Source: Sorghum bicolor (Eukaryota; Streptophyta; Magnoliopsida; Poales; Poaceae). Taken from it: DNA of 64,000 nt. The stretch covers positions 11,932,174 through 11,996,173 of the forward strand of contig NC_012875.2 of assembly GCF_000003195.3 (NCBI RefSeq), given 5' to 3'. The position numbers and the translations under genes were made by a program. The notes below the pieces were generated by a model. It had not been told where the DNA came from, made no database searches, and saw nothing but the letters and a program-made list of their open reading frames with translations. How positions within the stretch are numbered: position 1 is the stretch's first letter; the number at the start of each line of letters is the position of its first letter. Below are positions 9,761 through 21,472 of this stretch, piece after piece.

Positions 9761-11495
9761 TGAGTGTCTAGTATCTCTAGTGTGTTTGTGCTCGTAGATC
9801 TAGGTTCTTCACTTAGTGGAGTCTGGGAGTTATAAAAGTCCTTCATATTTTGCTCGAAATGTACCTGCTCATAGAGACAAGGCAGAGATCAAGTGCATGG
9901 GCCCTGTTGGTGGAAAACACCAACAGAACCAAAAGTGTATTTGCTCTTCTCTATCCTTAAGCATAGTGAGCAAGACACAGTTGATGGATAATAAGATCAT
10001 GAGTGTAGCATTTAAAACATTCGTCAGATCAGACCGCTCAACCTAATGGAAAGATAATCTATCTATATTTATGTTTTGTTTATATCTTCGAAAGATTGAA
10101 TGTGCAACATTTTAGCTTATATGATTAGGAGTGTGGAATCACAAAGGTGGAAAGACTAAACATGTTGAATCGATTGGGTTGGTTAATTTGGAGTTATAAA
10201 TCATACATGTTTGTCTCTTTTATTCATGTGAACGCCAGAACCAAGGAGAAACTGATAAAAGTGATAGTCAAGTACTTTAAGATGTTACCTTACTTGAAGA
10301 GTGATGGTACGGTATCACCTTGTGGAAGCTTTCCTTTCTTAGCGGTTGTGCATCGTGTTTGTGGCACCCTCCATGGATCATCTCTTGTGAGCTATGCCTT
10401 CCTTGTGTAAATTGTTAAACTTCATGTGTCACTCTCTTTGTCTCCAATGTGAGTTTATCTCAGGACTTCCCAAGTCGATAGTGAAAGTTTTCCTACAGGG
10501 GTTAGTCCAACAAAATATCCAATATCTACTATAGCATACTATCGGCTCAAAGATCAACCTAGACACCATGTCTAATTTGATTTAGGAGGGAATTTTAACC
10601 TAAGCATCATGCTTAATTTAAAATCCTTTGGAAGTAAGATCATCATTCCTAAACTAAGCACCATGCTTAATTAAGAGATAAATGAAATTACTCCAAACCT
10701 AGACATATACTAAAGCAAATAAAGGTAGCATGAGAGCATTTATAGAGATCTACTCAAGTGGAGATGAAGTAGTGTGATTAGTATTTAACAAATTGAGCAT
10801 GTCTCAAAGGTAGGGACAACCAACATAGCAACATGCCAAAGGATGATTTTATGTAAAGTACTCCCCCAAGCTTGAATTTTGCAAAATTCAAGTTTGGATG
10901 AATTTGATTCAATGTTGTATGATGATTGGTTGGACATACCTTGTGCTTGTCATTCATCCAATCTTCTTGCTCCAATCCTGGAAAGGTTAGTGACAAGAAT
11001 ACCCGAAGGAATATTTTTACAATTATCCTTATATGCTCAATATACAAGGTAATGTTGCAAATAATTAAAAGCCCATGTTATGATCTGATCAGTGCTTATT
11101 TTAGGACACTAAGCTTGTCCTTGGGAAACCATCATTTTGTGTCGGCGAAGTGGTTTCCCCTCCAACGCTGACCTATATCAAGATCAACTCAACGAGATCT
11201 GCAAAATTTATTATAGACATATGCATCGACAACCGCCCTTTTAAAGTTTTTGTAAATAGAAAGGAAGTGGGGGATGGAGATCTCGAATGTGGTGATGTTG
11301 GAGAGACCAATGGATTGTGAAGATGTTGCATATGAGCATGGAGTAAATGAAGTGTCTATGAAATAAATTCTATGCTCATTAATGCTTAGAGTGAAATCCA
11401 TGTGGTGTGGTGAAAATGGTAAGGTGAGTGTGGTAAAAAAGGGAAAAGAAAAAGGATACACGGACGACTTGGTTCGAAACTAGCACAGCTACCGT
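9761..11495 (-). other. I: non-coding 5' leader
   Basis: About 1.7 kb between the primer-binding site and the protease-like ORF, where gag would be expected. I find no gag motif and no long frame. A further PPT-like word (AGCTTGGGGGAG on the minus strand) sits at 10861-10872. Confidence 0.6.
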
Positions 11496-11513
11496 TCCCC
11501 GGCAACGCCGCCA
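11496..11513 (-). other. I: primer-binding site (tRNA-Asp type)
   Basis: The plus strand reads TCCCCGGCAACGCCGCCA. This matches the 3' end of plant tRNA-Asp, as I know it, at 17 of 18 positions. On the minus strand it lies seven bases inside the 5' LTR, as expected. tRNA-Asp priming is typical of the Athila lineage. Confidence 0.8.
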
Positions 11514-11520
11514 GAAAGCT

Positions 11521-12778
11521 TGTTGGGTATTTTAAACGCAAACAGAAAAATCCGCAAGCGCACGGATACCGATGTAGCATTCACCCGGGAGTATTCCAGA
11601 GTATCGATTTTTCACAGAGAACGTGAGTGTACTAATTAAGATCCAAGATCGCCCAAGGATAACTATATAATTATTTTTGGTGGGAAGAGAGGAAGTTTCC
11701 TGAGAGTTCTCTAGTTGATCTAAGAATCAAGAATTACTTCAAGATTATCTATATCGGGACATCAGAGCACTAACCACAGAAAGAGATGAGAAGGGGGCTA
11801 GGAAGGTCTGACTACGGTCCTACAAACACCGATCCGAACGTGGTGGAATACGTCGACCGTTAGGGCTGTCACTACCCTAAGGCTACCACAACAATCCGCA
11901 GGACTGGCTGCATTTCCAGGTAATCGCAAGACTAAACACCACGTCTAATCTATTAATTACTACTCTAGCGTTATAAAGACTAGAGCACTTGATGCAAGCG
12001 GGAATCCAATAAATAACTTGAATGTAAATAAAAGTAATTAGAGAACTCAGGAGTTATGAATTGAAGAACCTGGAGAACGACGAAGAACGAACCAGTTGCT
12101 GCAAAAGTACAATGTTGAGGAAGATCCGACAGATCCGGCTCCTCCTCCGCTCTCCTCTTCTCTCTCCCTATTTTCTAGATTACAACTAGAACTAACTAGA
12201 ACTAGAACTAGAGGAACTAGAACTAGAACTAGATGAACTAGAACTAGATCTAGATGAACTAGAGGTAGAACTAGAAGAACTGGAGGGATCCTCTCTACTT
12301 GGATGATGAATTGAAACCCTAGCTTTGATTCTGTAGAAGAGGTATGATCTCCAGGGGCCAGGGGGTCTGGTTTTATTGTCCCTTCAAGTGAATCTGGGCC
12401 GTCGGATCAAACCGACATTGATCGCATGGTTTTCCTTGATCCTTTAGGTCGGTGGAGCGTTGTCTGCGAAACGTGACCGAATTGGTCTCTGGAAGTGGGC
12501 GGGCGCCCTGTGCCTGAGCCCTCTCGGCCTCCGCTTCGGTCCCGTGGCTTCTGGAGTCTTCTAGATGATAGAAAATTGCGCGGCACGTTAATATCTCTAT
12601 GTAAACCCGACGTGTGGGCCTTTCTTCCATATTTCCTGATAACCCCCAGCAGAAATAGACAAACACCAAAACTCATGGAATTCTGTCAGATAAAACCCTA
12701 AGTCTAGGTGTTGGTTGTATTTGGATCCTTTTCTATGATTAGTTGATGGTTAAATGTGAGCATTAAGGACCGTCAACA
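11521..12778 (-). mobile_element. I: 5' LTR
   Basis: The 1258-bp partner of 5441-6704. Compared with it, this copy has a longer AACTAG array (about 12180-12285), lacks one of the two GGGCGGGCGCCC units, and reads AATAAAA rather than TATAAAA at the TATA position (about 12371-12377). Confidence 0.9.
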
Positions 12779-12783
12779 GGGGC
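12779..12783. repeat. Target-site duplication of I, right copy
   Basis: GGGGC immediately after the LTR, matching 5436-5440. The reading frame of A gag resumes here. Confidence 0.9.
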
Positions 12784-14609
12784 CCGCTGGGATTTGATGG
12801 TCTCACCATCGTACCACTTATCCTGAGAGAACCCCCATCACCTAGAACCGCTTCACCTAGGCTTTCTAGGGAAACTATATTCCATAGGCTTGTTGGAGAT
12901 GAAGGTCTGGGAGTTCATGAAGCTGTCTTAGGGAACCAAATCTGTGAAGGAGTATTTGCATGCTTTCAACAATCTTGCTCGTTATGCTCCAGAGTTTGTG
13001 AACACTGACGTTAAGAAGATCACTAGTTTCCATAGGGGCTTGAGCCCTAAGATGCTGAAGACTATGGGTACACGGACTCGAGCTACTTTCAATGCTTACA
13101 TCAGTGACTGTCGGACCTAGGAGAATAATAACAACTACTACAGTGCATCCAAGTCGCGCAAGAGGGCTTTTGAGGCCGGTTCGTCTTAATCTAGGTCACC
13201 AATTGTCAGGCATCAGCAGTATCAGCCTCCTACCCTAGGTGCTAGGTTCTGACCTCCACAGACAAGGATCCATGCTACAATTGCCACAAGATGGAGCACT
13301 TTGCCAAGGAATGTCGCTCCCCCAAAAAGCAGCAGACGACTTATCCAGCCCGTGTGCATCATACCTTGATTGAGGAGATTCCGGAAGGAGAACCAGTAAT
13401 AGCTGGTATGTTTCCTATTAACTAACATCTCGTAGTTGTTTTGTTTGATTCTGGATCATCGCATTCATTCATGAGTCAAGCATTTGCACAAAAGCATGGT
13501 CAACTAGTTATTGAGTTGGGTTATGGGTATCGCATCAGTACAGCTGGGGTTGATGTGTTGACCAATAAAACGATGATGGGAGCAACCTTGGATATCAGCG
13601 GCCAAAGGTTTCGGGTAAACCTTGTGGTCATGCGAGGGTTAGTTCTAGATGTCATAATAGGCACGAATAAGATGACGGATTGGGGTGCAATCATAGATGC
13701 TAGTCAGAGTATTCTTTCCCTCAAAGATCCCCAGGAAGAGGGCACAATTCAAGTCAGATTACCCCGACGGTTTGACTATGCTAGCCTATCTTGTGCTGTA
13801 CAACTAGTTCCATTAGAGCATATACTAGTGGTCTATGAGTTTCTAGATGTTTTTCTGAAAGAGTTACCTGGGCTTCCCCCTGATAGAGAAGTTTTATTTG
13901 CCATAGAGCTAATATCGGGTACAACGCCGATCTCTAAGAGACCATACCAAATGCCGCCAAATGAGCTTGCTGAATTGAAAACCCAACTGAAGGAATTGCT
14001 AGACAAGGGTTTCATTGGGCCAGGTTCGTCCGAATGGGGGTGTCCGGCACTGTTCGTGAAGAAGAAGGATCAATCCTTGCGCATGTGCGTGGACTATTGT
14101 CTGCTCAACGCTGTGACCATCAAGAATAAGTATCCTTTACCTCGCATCGACATACTATTTGATCAGTTGTCAAGGGCAAGAGTGTTTTCTAAGATAGACA
14201 TGAGGTTAGGGTATCATCAAATCAAGATTGGACCATAAGACATACCAAAGCCTGCCTTTTCTACCAGATACTGGTTATATGAGTATCTTGTCATGTTTGT
14301 CAGATTGACAAATGCTCCTGCATACTTTATGTATCTGATTAATTCTGTCTCTATGCCCGAGTTGGATAAGTTTGTAGTGGTGTTCATTGATGACATTTTA
14401 GTCTATTCAGAGAATAAGCAGGATCATGCTGAACATTCGAGGGTCGTATTGAGTCGGCTATAGGAGCATCAGTTGTATGCGAAGTTCAGCAAGTGAGAGT
14501 TTTGGCTGAAGAAGGTTCCATTTCTAGGTCATATTCTGTCGAAAGAAGGAATTGCCATAGATCCAACCAAGGTACAGGAAGTTATGTATTGGAAGGCCCC
14601 AACTTCTGT
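12784..14609 (+). pseudogene. A: gag 3' part, protease and RT
   Basis: Gag resumes after I. The gag C-terminus spans 12784-13270 with frame damage. A CCHC knuckle (CYNCHKMEHFAKEC) is at 13273-13314. From 13273 to 14609 a single frame carries several stops (13423, 14236 and others). It encodes the protease with catalytic FDSGSSHSF just after 13441, the linker [10 protein letters not shown], and RT with the [12 protein letters not shown] and VDYCLLN motifs. The RT catalytic FIDD is at 14383-14394, followed by LGHILSKEG. RT would copy element RNA to cDNA and the protease would cut the polyprotein. The frame stops abruptly in the RT/RNase H connection (WKAPTSV) at 14609. The product is close to the chromovirus pol of G in this window. 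Confidence 0.9.
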
Positions 14610-14885
14610 CATATTCTCTCTCGCTGCACCGTGGGGCCCACTCGTCAGCGCCTCCCCCTTTCTTCCTCGCTGAGCCGGGAGTGCGCGGCGGCATTCAACG
14701 CCATCACTCCGCCCTGCCTTCAAGCTCCGATTGATGGAGGCCATCAATCGGCTTTCAAGCCGCCTTGATGCCGGGCTTAATCGCCAGTGCATTTGCCCCC
14801 TCAGTGCCCCTACTCGTCCTATAAAGCTCACTGCCGAGCCCTTCTTTCCACTTGCATGTGAGCCCAGATTACAGAGCCCTTCTTG
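14610..14885. other. Unassigned GC-rich fragment with TATA-like box
   Basis: About 275 bp between A's truncated RT and the Athila-like interior of C. It is GC-rich, unlike both neighbours, and includes CCTATAAAGC near 14818. I recognise no protein or element family. It may be part of a captured gene or an unmatched part of C. Confidence 0.35.
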
Positions 14886-17245
14886 TCATGCAGTTAAAAT
14901 CAAGATCCACTTGCACGTTCACTCACACATGCTACTTCTACTCTAGAAGTACGCATCCACATACATCCACTCACTTCTATCTCCAAATTCACCTAAAATT
15001 ATTCTACTCCTATCAAGAAGAGAATAGCCAAAAATATTTTCCTATCTCTGTTATTCCCTATGAAATAAATGCTCCAGTTATTTTAGTTACTACCACTTGC
15101 TACAATATTCCAGGAGGGTGAGTGCTCTAAAAAAATGATGAATATGAGGAAATAAAAAGGGGCAAGTGCCCGGAACCTCAAAAAAGGAAAAATACGAGGA
15201 AATAAAAAGGGGCAAGTGCCTGGAACCTCAAAGAAAAGAAAAAGTGAGACGAGAGGTAAAAATAGACAAGTGTCCGACAATAGAATTATGGGTTCAAGAT
15301 ACCCACCTGAGAGAAAAGAAAAATAAAATATAGAGCATCTCATTCTCCTCAAAAAGCTTCAAAGTGGAAGAAACGTATGTATCCCCTTAAAAGAGCAAAA
15401 GTAGAATTAGACTTTCACCATTGTTATCACCATACACCATTCATTCGCCACACATGCACATCTTGATTTGACTTATTGACTTGTTTCTCTGGATCCATGG
15501 TTTGACTATGCAATAAATGTCTTGTAAGTATGTATGCTTTATCTCCCACCTATGAGCTTCAGATATCAAAACCTTATTAGAGTAGGGTGAGAGAGAAGGC
15601 AATATCACTATGTCTCATACCAAAAATACCACATACTTTGAGAGAAGGCATATACCATTACTGCTGTGGAAAGGATCCAGAAATACCACAAAAGAGAGAT
15701 TAGAGAGAGTCATACAAGGAATCTCTGAGTTTTATTTGAAAATCTACAAAAACTCCAGAGCTATAGTTAATCAAAGAACAAGAGACATGGTGCTTGACTA
15801 GACTGTTCTATCTTTTAACTGCTCAAGACACAAGTGACGGTTGCAAGCCCCATGGTGAAAGATAAAACGAGTAAGTTTTAAGTCTTAATAGTTTACTCTA
15901 ACTCAGAGATGAGATCTTGCTTGAACGCATGTGTACTTTTAATGCAAGAAACCACTGCAGAAACTCTTGAGTCCATCCTTGCTCAGGGACGAGCAAGAGG
16001 TAGGCTTGGGGGAGTTGCTGACGGTCCTTAAGTACCAAATATAATCATCAAATAAATAAAGAAAATGATCCAAATGCAACCAACACCCAGACTTAGGGTT
16101 TTATCTGACAGAATTCCACGAGTTTTGGTGTTTGTCTATTTCTACAGGTTATCAGGAAATATGGAGGAAAGGCCCACATGTCGGGTTTACATAGAGATAT
16201 TAACGAACCGCGGAATTTTCTATCATCTAGAAGACTCCAGAAGCCACGGGAACAAACGGGAGGCCGAGCAGGCCCGGGGACAGGGTGCCCGACCTCCCCC
16301 CTTGGGCGCCCCGCCCAGGTGTCTCGGCCAATCAGGCCCCGCCTCGCGGATCATGCTCCACCGAACTAAAGGATTAAGGAAAACCGTGCGATTAAGGTCG
16401 GTTTGATCCGACGGCCCACGTTCATTTGGAGGGGCTATATAAGCAGGCCCCCTGGCTCCTGGAGGAGGCAATCCCATTATTCATTAGCATATTTTCGAGA
16501 GAGGATTCAGAGATAGAGGTCCCTCTAGGGTTCCAACCTCATAGGGCTTAGCATCCAATGTGAGATTAGAATTAGTTTTTCTAGATTGAGAGAGATAAAG
16601 TGGAGGTGTAGATTGGAGGAAGCCCGGCCTGTCGGTGTGTACTCCGAGGCTGTACTGCGGGATCAAGTCTCCTAACCCGAGTCTTGCTCCTAGGATTCTT
16701 CAGTATTTCAACTTCTAAATTCCAGTAAGTTATTTGTTCTTATTGTTCTTTGGTTTATGAGTTTACTTTAATCTCTTCCGGTAGAGTTTAGAGTAATCAT
16801 TGCTAGTGTAAACGTGGTGTTTGGGCTAGGGTACTCATAGATATCTCCTATCTAGCCGAACCGTGGTAGTAGCGAGGAACGTGACATTTCCGTAGCTACC
16901 TTTGTAGCCCACAATCCCGTTAGCAGGATCGGTAGGGTTTATAGGTGCGGGTCGAACATCCTTTGTGGTGTCTAGATTCCGTAAGCCTCCCCAATAGAAC
17001 AGTAGATCATCCTTACCAAGGTTAGAACGAGAGTGTGGTTGTAGTCTTCTCTATACATCGCTCACATCAAATCACATTCTTTGTAGCCTAAAGGGTAGTA
17101 GCAATAGATTTGGTTAGTCAGATGCACGCTTTCTCCCAGTGGTAAAAATATAAATATGATACTCAGGATAACCTCCCAGGTGAAGTGCTCACCGATATCC
17201 ATGCGCTTGCGGATCATTTCCTGATGGCGTTAACAAATATCAACA
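14886..17245 (+). mobile_element. C: truncated Athila-like element
   Basis: A plus-strand relative of I, retaining about 1.1 kb of 3' interior (homologous to 6718-7790 inverted), a PPT (GGCTTGGGGGAG, 16003-16014) and one LTR (16016-17245). The 5' part is missing. Beyond its right end the integrase frame of A resumes exactly at 17246, so the LTR end is intact. The left junction is a deletion that also removed A's RNase H and most of its integrase. No protein-coding frame survives. Confidence 0.8.
16016..17245 (+). mobile_element. C: 3' LTR
   Basis: The 1230-bp LTR starts TGCTGACGGTCC, where the relatives have TGTTGACGG (a T-to-C change at the second T), and ends ATATCAACA. The TATA box TATATAAG is at 16436-16443. 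The ORFs at 16065-16406 and 16178-16369 are LTR frames, also seen in the LTRs of I and H, and are not genes. Confidence 0.8.
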
Positions 17246-17460
17246 CTGAGGAAGTGTTTGAAAATACCTGAGCAAAGAATTGATCCCTGAAATATGAAGA
17301 TAAAGGCGGACCTAGAATTCAAAGAGCAGCCGGTGAGTATAGTAGATGCCAAGGATAGAGTGACTAGGAATAGAGTGGTGAAAACCTACAAGGTTGTGTG
17401 GAGTCATCATGATGACAGAGATGCCACCTGGGAAACCGCGACGATTATCTAAAAGAAGTT
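17246..17460 (+). pseudogene. A: integrase end and chromodomain
   Basis: The frame resumes exactly after C with LRKCLKIPEQ, the segment that follows the HVSQ motif in chromovirus integrases (compare HVSQLKKSLRVPDQ in G). It continues through VTRNRVVKTYKVVWSHH to DATWE, the chromodomain core. The chromodomain targets integration to particular chromatin. Stops at the end indicate decay. Confidence 0.85.
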
Positions 17461-17495
17461 TACCTGAAATGTCATAAGAAATGCTTAGTAACTCA

Positions 17496-17532
17496 AAATC
17501 TCAGGACGAGATTTCTTTAAGGTGGGAAGGGC
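17496..17532 (+). other. A: inverted repeat and polypurine tract
   Basis: A near-palindrome AAATCTCAGGACGAGATTT (17496-17513) is followed by the purine-rich AAGGTGGGAAGGG that abuts the 3' LTR. G has the same arrangement, with a perfect palindrome, at 55817-55853. Confidence 0.75.
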
Positions 17533-20500
17533 TGTTAAGCATGCACTTAGTCTCATAAATCATGCATAAGCATTTTCATAAAGCATGGGTATGAGCATTT
17601 CATCATATGAGCATAGTGGAATTAAGTGTGATTTTATGTGCTTACTTCAACTAGATTTAATTGTGCTAAATTATCATACTTGCTTGAAAAATGTTTGTGA
17701 TGCCCAAAGTTGATTGGTTTCTGTTTTAGTTGAATTAAGAAAATTTTGGTGGAATTTTTGGAGCTCTAGACTTTGAGAAATTGATTTTTTTTAAAAAATC
17801 CCCAAAATGAAATTATTTAAACCTAGAACTAGTTTTAGTTTGTAATTCGAAATCTATTTAGAATTTGGGGTTACACTTTAAAGCAAAGTTGTAGAGGATT
17901 TTATTTCGAATATTTTATCTTTTTACCCCAAACTCTGAAAAGATTTTGGAAAAAATATTTTTTTTTTTTAAAAAAAGAAAGGGGGCGTTGTTCACTGGCG
18001 GGCCGGCGCCAACCAACCAGCCCAGCCAGCGAAATGGCCCGGCCTCGCCCGCGCGCGCCGTCTCCCTCCACCCGCTCGCCGCGACGGCAGTGTCGCGCGC
18101 ACGCCCGACCGTGTCAGGAACGCGACGCCGCGTGGCCGCCATGCGCGCTCGCCAGCGCCACGCTACCCTGCCTCACCTGCCAACGCCACCAACGCACTAG
18201 CCATTTCACTCCCTCCCCCATGCGCTCGCTTGGCCGCTCACTCACCCGCTCCTCGGCCTCGCCCACACTTGCAGCGCCGCGCTCGCCATTGGAGCTCCCC
18301 GAGCTCTCCCTTCTCTATTTCGGCTGAACCGGAGCACCTGAGCCCCCAAATCTTCCTCCTCGAACTCCGCCGTCGCTTCTCCGTGCTCGGACACTCCTTC
18401 TACATGCAGGTGATCCTCTCTAGAGCGCTCAATCGCTCGTCGGTGGCTGTGTTCTCACTCGCACGGGCCTCCCATTGCTTCGTTTTTACGCGCAATCTCC
18501 CCGCCTTGACTTCCTGAGTGCAGCGCGCCCTTCTCCCCGCGCCTACCGACATCCGGTGGTTGGCGCCACCACGACCGCGCCACCGAGCCACTATTGCCGG
18601 CGGCCAGCTCGCTTGGCTTCACCTCCGGCCCCATTTTTGTGCGGGATGGGTTCGCCAGTACTAGGAGAACGCGTTGGTGTCCTTGGTTCTGGCCGAGCGG
18701 CCTCACCGGTAGCGGCTCGACACCGGCCAGGGCTCCCCCTCTCGGGGACCTGACGGGGGGGGGTCCAAGCCAGGGGCTGGCCCACTTGTCAGCGACTCCA
18801 GGGAGCTCTGGGTGCACTGCACTTGGTGCACTGAGCCAAAGTCAAATGGATTTGAATTTTGTTTTAAAATAAAATAATTTCCAGAAATGGTTTAAAACTT
18901 GTTTAATTCAGAACTTGAGTTCCAGGGCTCCAAAATTGGTGAAATGAGTTTTGACATGTTCTATAAATCAAGATCTATAGTTTGGTACCATTGCATGTCA
19001 TGTTTGAACATCTTTTCTGTGTAGTTTTATTTAATACATATAAATGCTATTTCTTAGAAAATGCATAGAAAATATAATATACCTCAGAAAAATATGATTC
19101 CTGTTTTACTAGCTTTGCATGGCTGTGTAGCTGCTGGGAAAATATGTAGCACATATTTGCTGTATAAATTAAATCATGTTGATTTAAATGCTTGCATGGC
19201 TGTGGTTTATGATATTTAATAAACAACCTGATCATGCAATTAATCTCAAATTTTTTGTGAGTCTTTCTTATGTTAAGAAGTAATTTAGAAAAATATGAAA
19301 TTTGTTGTTTGACACTTTGGCACCAGTAGGGTATTTTCCCTTAATTATATTAATAAACTTGTGAATTTTTTGTGGGCCATGTTTTCTGCCCAAATGCTAT
19401 AAAAATTTAGTGGTAGACTTTGTACATAATCTGTGCCATGCTGTAATTTTTGTAGAATTTAATTATATACAGAAATACATGCTACTGTTATAAGCATATT
19501 AAGTAGTAAATAAATAAACCCTTGCTATGCATAAAGTAGAAAAAGTAAAGTATGTTTGGTGTATTTTTGAAGCACTATGATAACTTGCTGGTTTAGTAGT
19601 TACTCGTAGAAGAGAATGCAATAAATAGTTTGTTTAGGTTACATGTTCTTAGATGTTGTTGACTACCTAGTAGTGATAATTTCTTGTTTCATTCCTCATG
19701 ACTCTTCTCTGTCGGAGAAGTATGCACTTACTCCATAAAAGCATATCATAATCATCTTGCCTTCACTTGCATACTACTGCACTTCGAGCATACTGCACCT
19801 CCACTTATTTGTGCATATACATCATACAGGCACATAGGAGAACGAGGTAGAACTCGAGGAGCAGGGGGAGACCCCAGTGCAGGGACTTCCAAAAGAACAC
19901 GAGCTGGAGGAAGAACAGCAGGAGTGCCCCGACCAAAAGCCTAGCACCTTTGAGAGAGCCAAGCCCCAGAGCATTCTAAGTCTCCCTAATTTCCGCTAAC
20001 TTACTTCATTATATCATGATTGTTGGCTTTGTTGCAATAAGTTATAGGAGTTGTGTGACACTGTTGTTGCATAATTATTCCTTGAGTTTACCACCTGTCT
20101 ACTTGCCTTATCCTAATTAGTGTAGGCCCGATGTCTATGCTTAGATTGCCTAGCATGATAGAAGCCGGGTGATTTCCTGTCATCTGTAAGATTTAGGTGG
20201 ATACCAGATGGTCTAGTTATTTGATGTTGTCAAGGGAAATAACCCAGTGTGGGAAATGAAACTGAGACCGGGCAGGGTCTTATGGTGGAGTTTGACTATA
20301 GTGCCCCTGCCTATATTGATTAAGGACCAATCGTTGACGGCCAAATTCTCATGTTGAACGCATGCCCCACACTTATCTTGAAGGATAAGTCGTTCCAACT
20401 GCAAAGCCTAAACACTATCCGGGCTGGGAATCAGCCTGGTGTATGTGTTGTATAGGTGATGGTTGAGGCGAACGTCAAGCATGCGGCGCGCAACCTTGGT

Positions 20501-21472
20501 ATACCCTGGATACCTCGGTCGTCGGAACGGTCCTCGGGTACGGGCGGTGCCTGTCGAACCAACGAATTGGTCCTAGATAGTGTAATATGGTGATGTGTAG
20601 CTCACTTGATTAGTGAGTGTGGTTTGTGTGGGGAAAAACTCGCTAGCTGGTCAGAAACCGATTCGAATTGCCATCGCTCGTGGATAGTGAGCACTTGACT
20701 TGAGCTTCATCCTCGCATTAAGGACTATGGAACACTATGGTTATGGTATGTGATGAATGGCAATGCTATATGATATGGTACTATCATATATGTTGAAACA
20801 ACTGTTTGCAATAGCACAGGTGCCAACTTAGATTGTAGGTAATGATACTTAACTTGAGCTAAATAAAAGCAATGGGTTCTTAGGAACATACTTATAGATG
20901 GTTAAAGCTTTTACGCAAAAAGGGTTCAACTATCCCACTATTCAGCCTTCGTGATCCTTAAGAGTCTTTTATTTCTAGTTTATGATAGGTAAGTCTAGCT
21001 GAGTATATTCTCGTACTCAGAGTTCCATTCCCATGTTGTTTTGTAGATAGGCATATGTACTACAGATATTGAATCAACTACTTGTACCCAGCAATGGTTG
21101 ATAACTAGACCAACGACAACGGTCACTCTACCTCCTCTTTCGCTTTTGTGGGAATGATCAGACTCTGGCACTGTAAATTGAACTGAGCGTGTGTGTGTGG
21201 TTTTAAAACTGAAATGCTTCTGCTACTATTGAACTTTATTTGTAATAACTGTGTTGAACTCCGATGTAATTTCTGAATGATGTGAATTGAATGTACTCAT
21301 AGATGGTGACTGCTAAACTTATTACGATCTTGGTTGTGTGTATGGAAAAAGGTTTGAAATCCCTTGAGATTTCACGGACTACCGAAATTATATGGGCTTA
21401 AACCTGATGGTTTGACTTTGTGAACGGTCGCTATTATGCTTAATCTCTTATAATTTGGACGGTTCTGTTACA
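17533..21472 (+). mobile_element. A: 3' LTR, 3.9 kb
   Basis: Long LTR from TGTTAAGCATGC to GGTTCTGTTACA. It contains a very GC- and CpG-rich block at about 17990-18830, preceded by an A/T-run, then AT-rich sequence, then a short acidic reading frame (19838-19999). The several overlapping ORFs in the CpG-rich block have no counterpart in the equivalent blocks of K and G and are not called as genes. Confidence 0.85.
19838..19999 (+). CDS. Short acidic frame inside the A LTR
   Basis: Fifty-three codons plus a TAA, with no ATG; a TAG precedes it. A possible splice acceptor (ATACAG) lies at about 19824-19829. The peptide is rich in Glu (ENEVELEEQGE, ELEEEQQECP) and ends AKPQSILSLPNFR. The solo LTR K encodes a related peptide in the corresponding place (EEEVECP, then GKPRSILSLP). 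Function is unknown. It could be an exon of an LTR-derived transcript or chance retention. Confidence 0.35.
   Translation, partial: ENEVELEEQGETPVQGLPKEHELEEEQQECPDQKPSTFERAKPQSILSLPNFR

Larger units (their letters stand above)
5441..12778 (-). mobile_element. I: complete Athila-like non-autonomous element
   Basis: A full LTR element on the minus strand with 5' LTR 11521-12778 and 3' LTR 5441-6704, flanked by the 5-bp target duplication GGGGC (5436-5440 and 12779-12783). In the first ~400 bp the two LTRs differ at about six positions by eye, so it is much younger than its host A. The 4.8-kb interior has a tRNA-Asp-type primer-binding site, a polypurine tract and a degenerate frame with protease-like domains. 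It has no recognisable gag, RT, RNase H or integrase. It must have been mobilised by proteins made elsewhere. Confidence 0.9.
2164..21472 (+). mobile_element. A: decayed Tekay/Del-type chromovirus
   Basis: Plus-strand Ty3/Gypsy element with a truncated 5' LTR (2164-2818), primer-binding site, leader ORF, gag, PR-RT, chromodomain remnant and complete 3' LTR (17533-21472). It is interrupted by element I (5441-12778) and element C (up to 17245). RNase H and most of the integrase were lost between 14609 and 17246. The 655-bp 5' LTR remnant and the end of the 3' LTR differ at many positions by eye, so this is an old insertion. Its right end falls inside the RT of E, but with the 5' LTR truncated the target duplication cannot be tested (AAGAC at 21473-21477 would be one copy). 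Confidence 0.85.

Noticed and set aside
18034..18817. Several overlapping ORFs on both strands in the CpG-rich part of the A LTR
   Set aside because: High GC removes stop codons. The frames have no conserved counterpart in the matching blocks of K and G and no recognisable domain.
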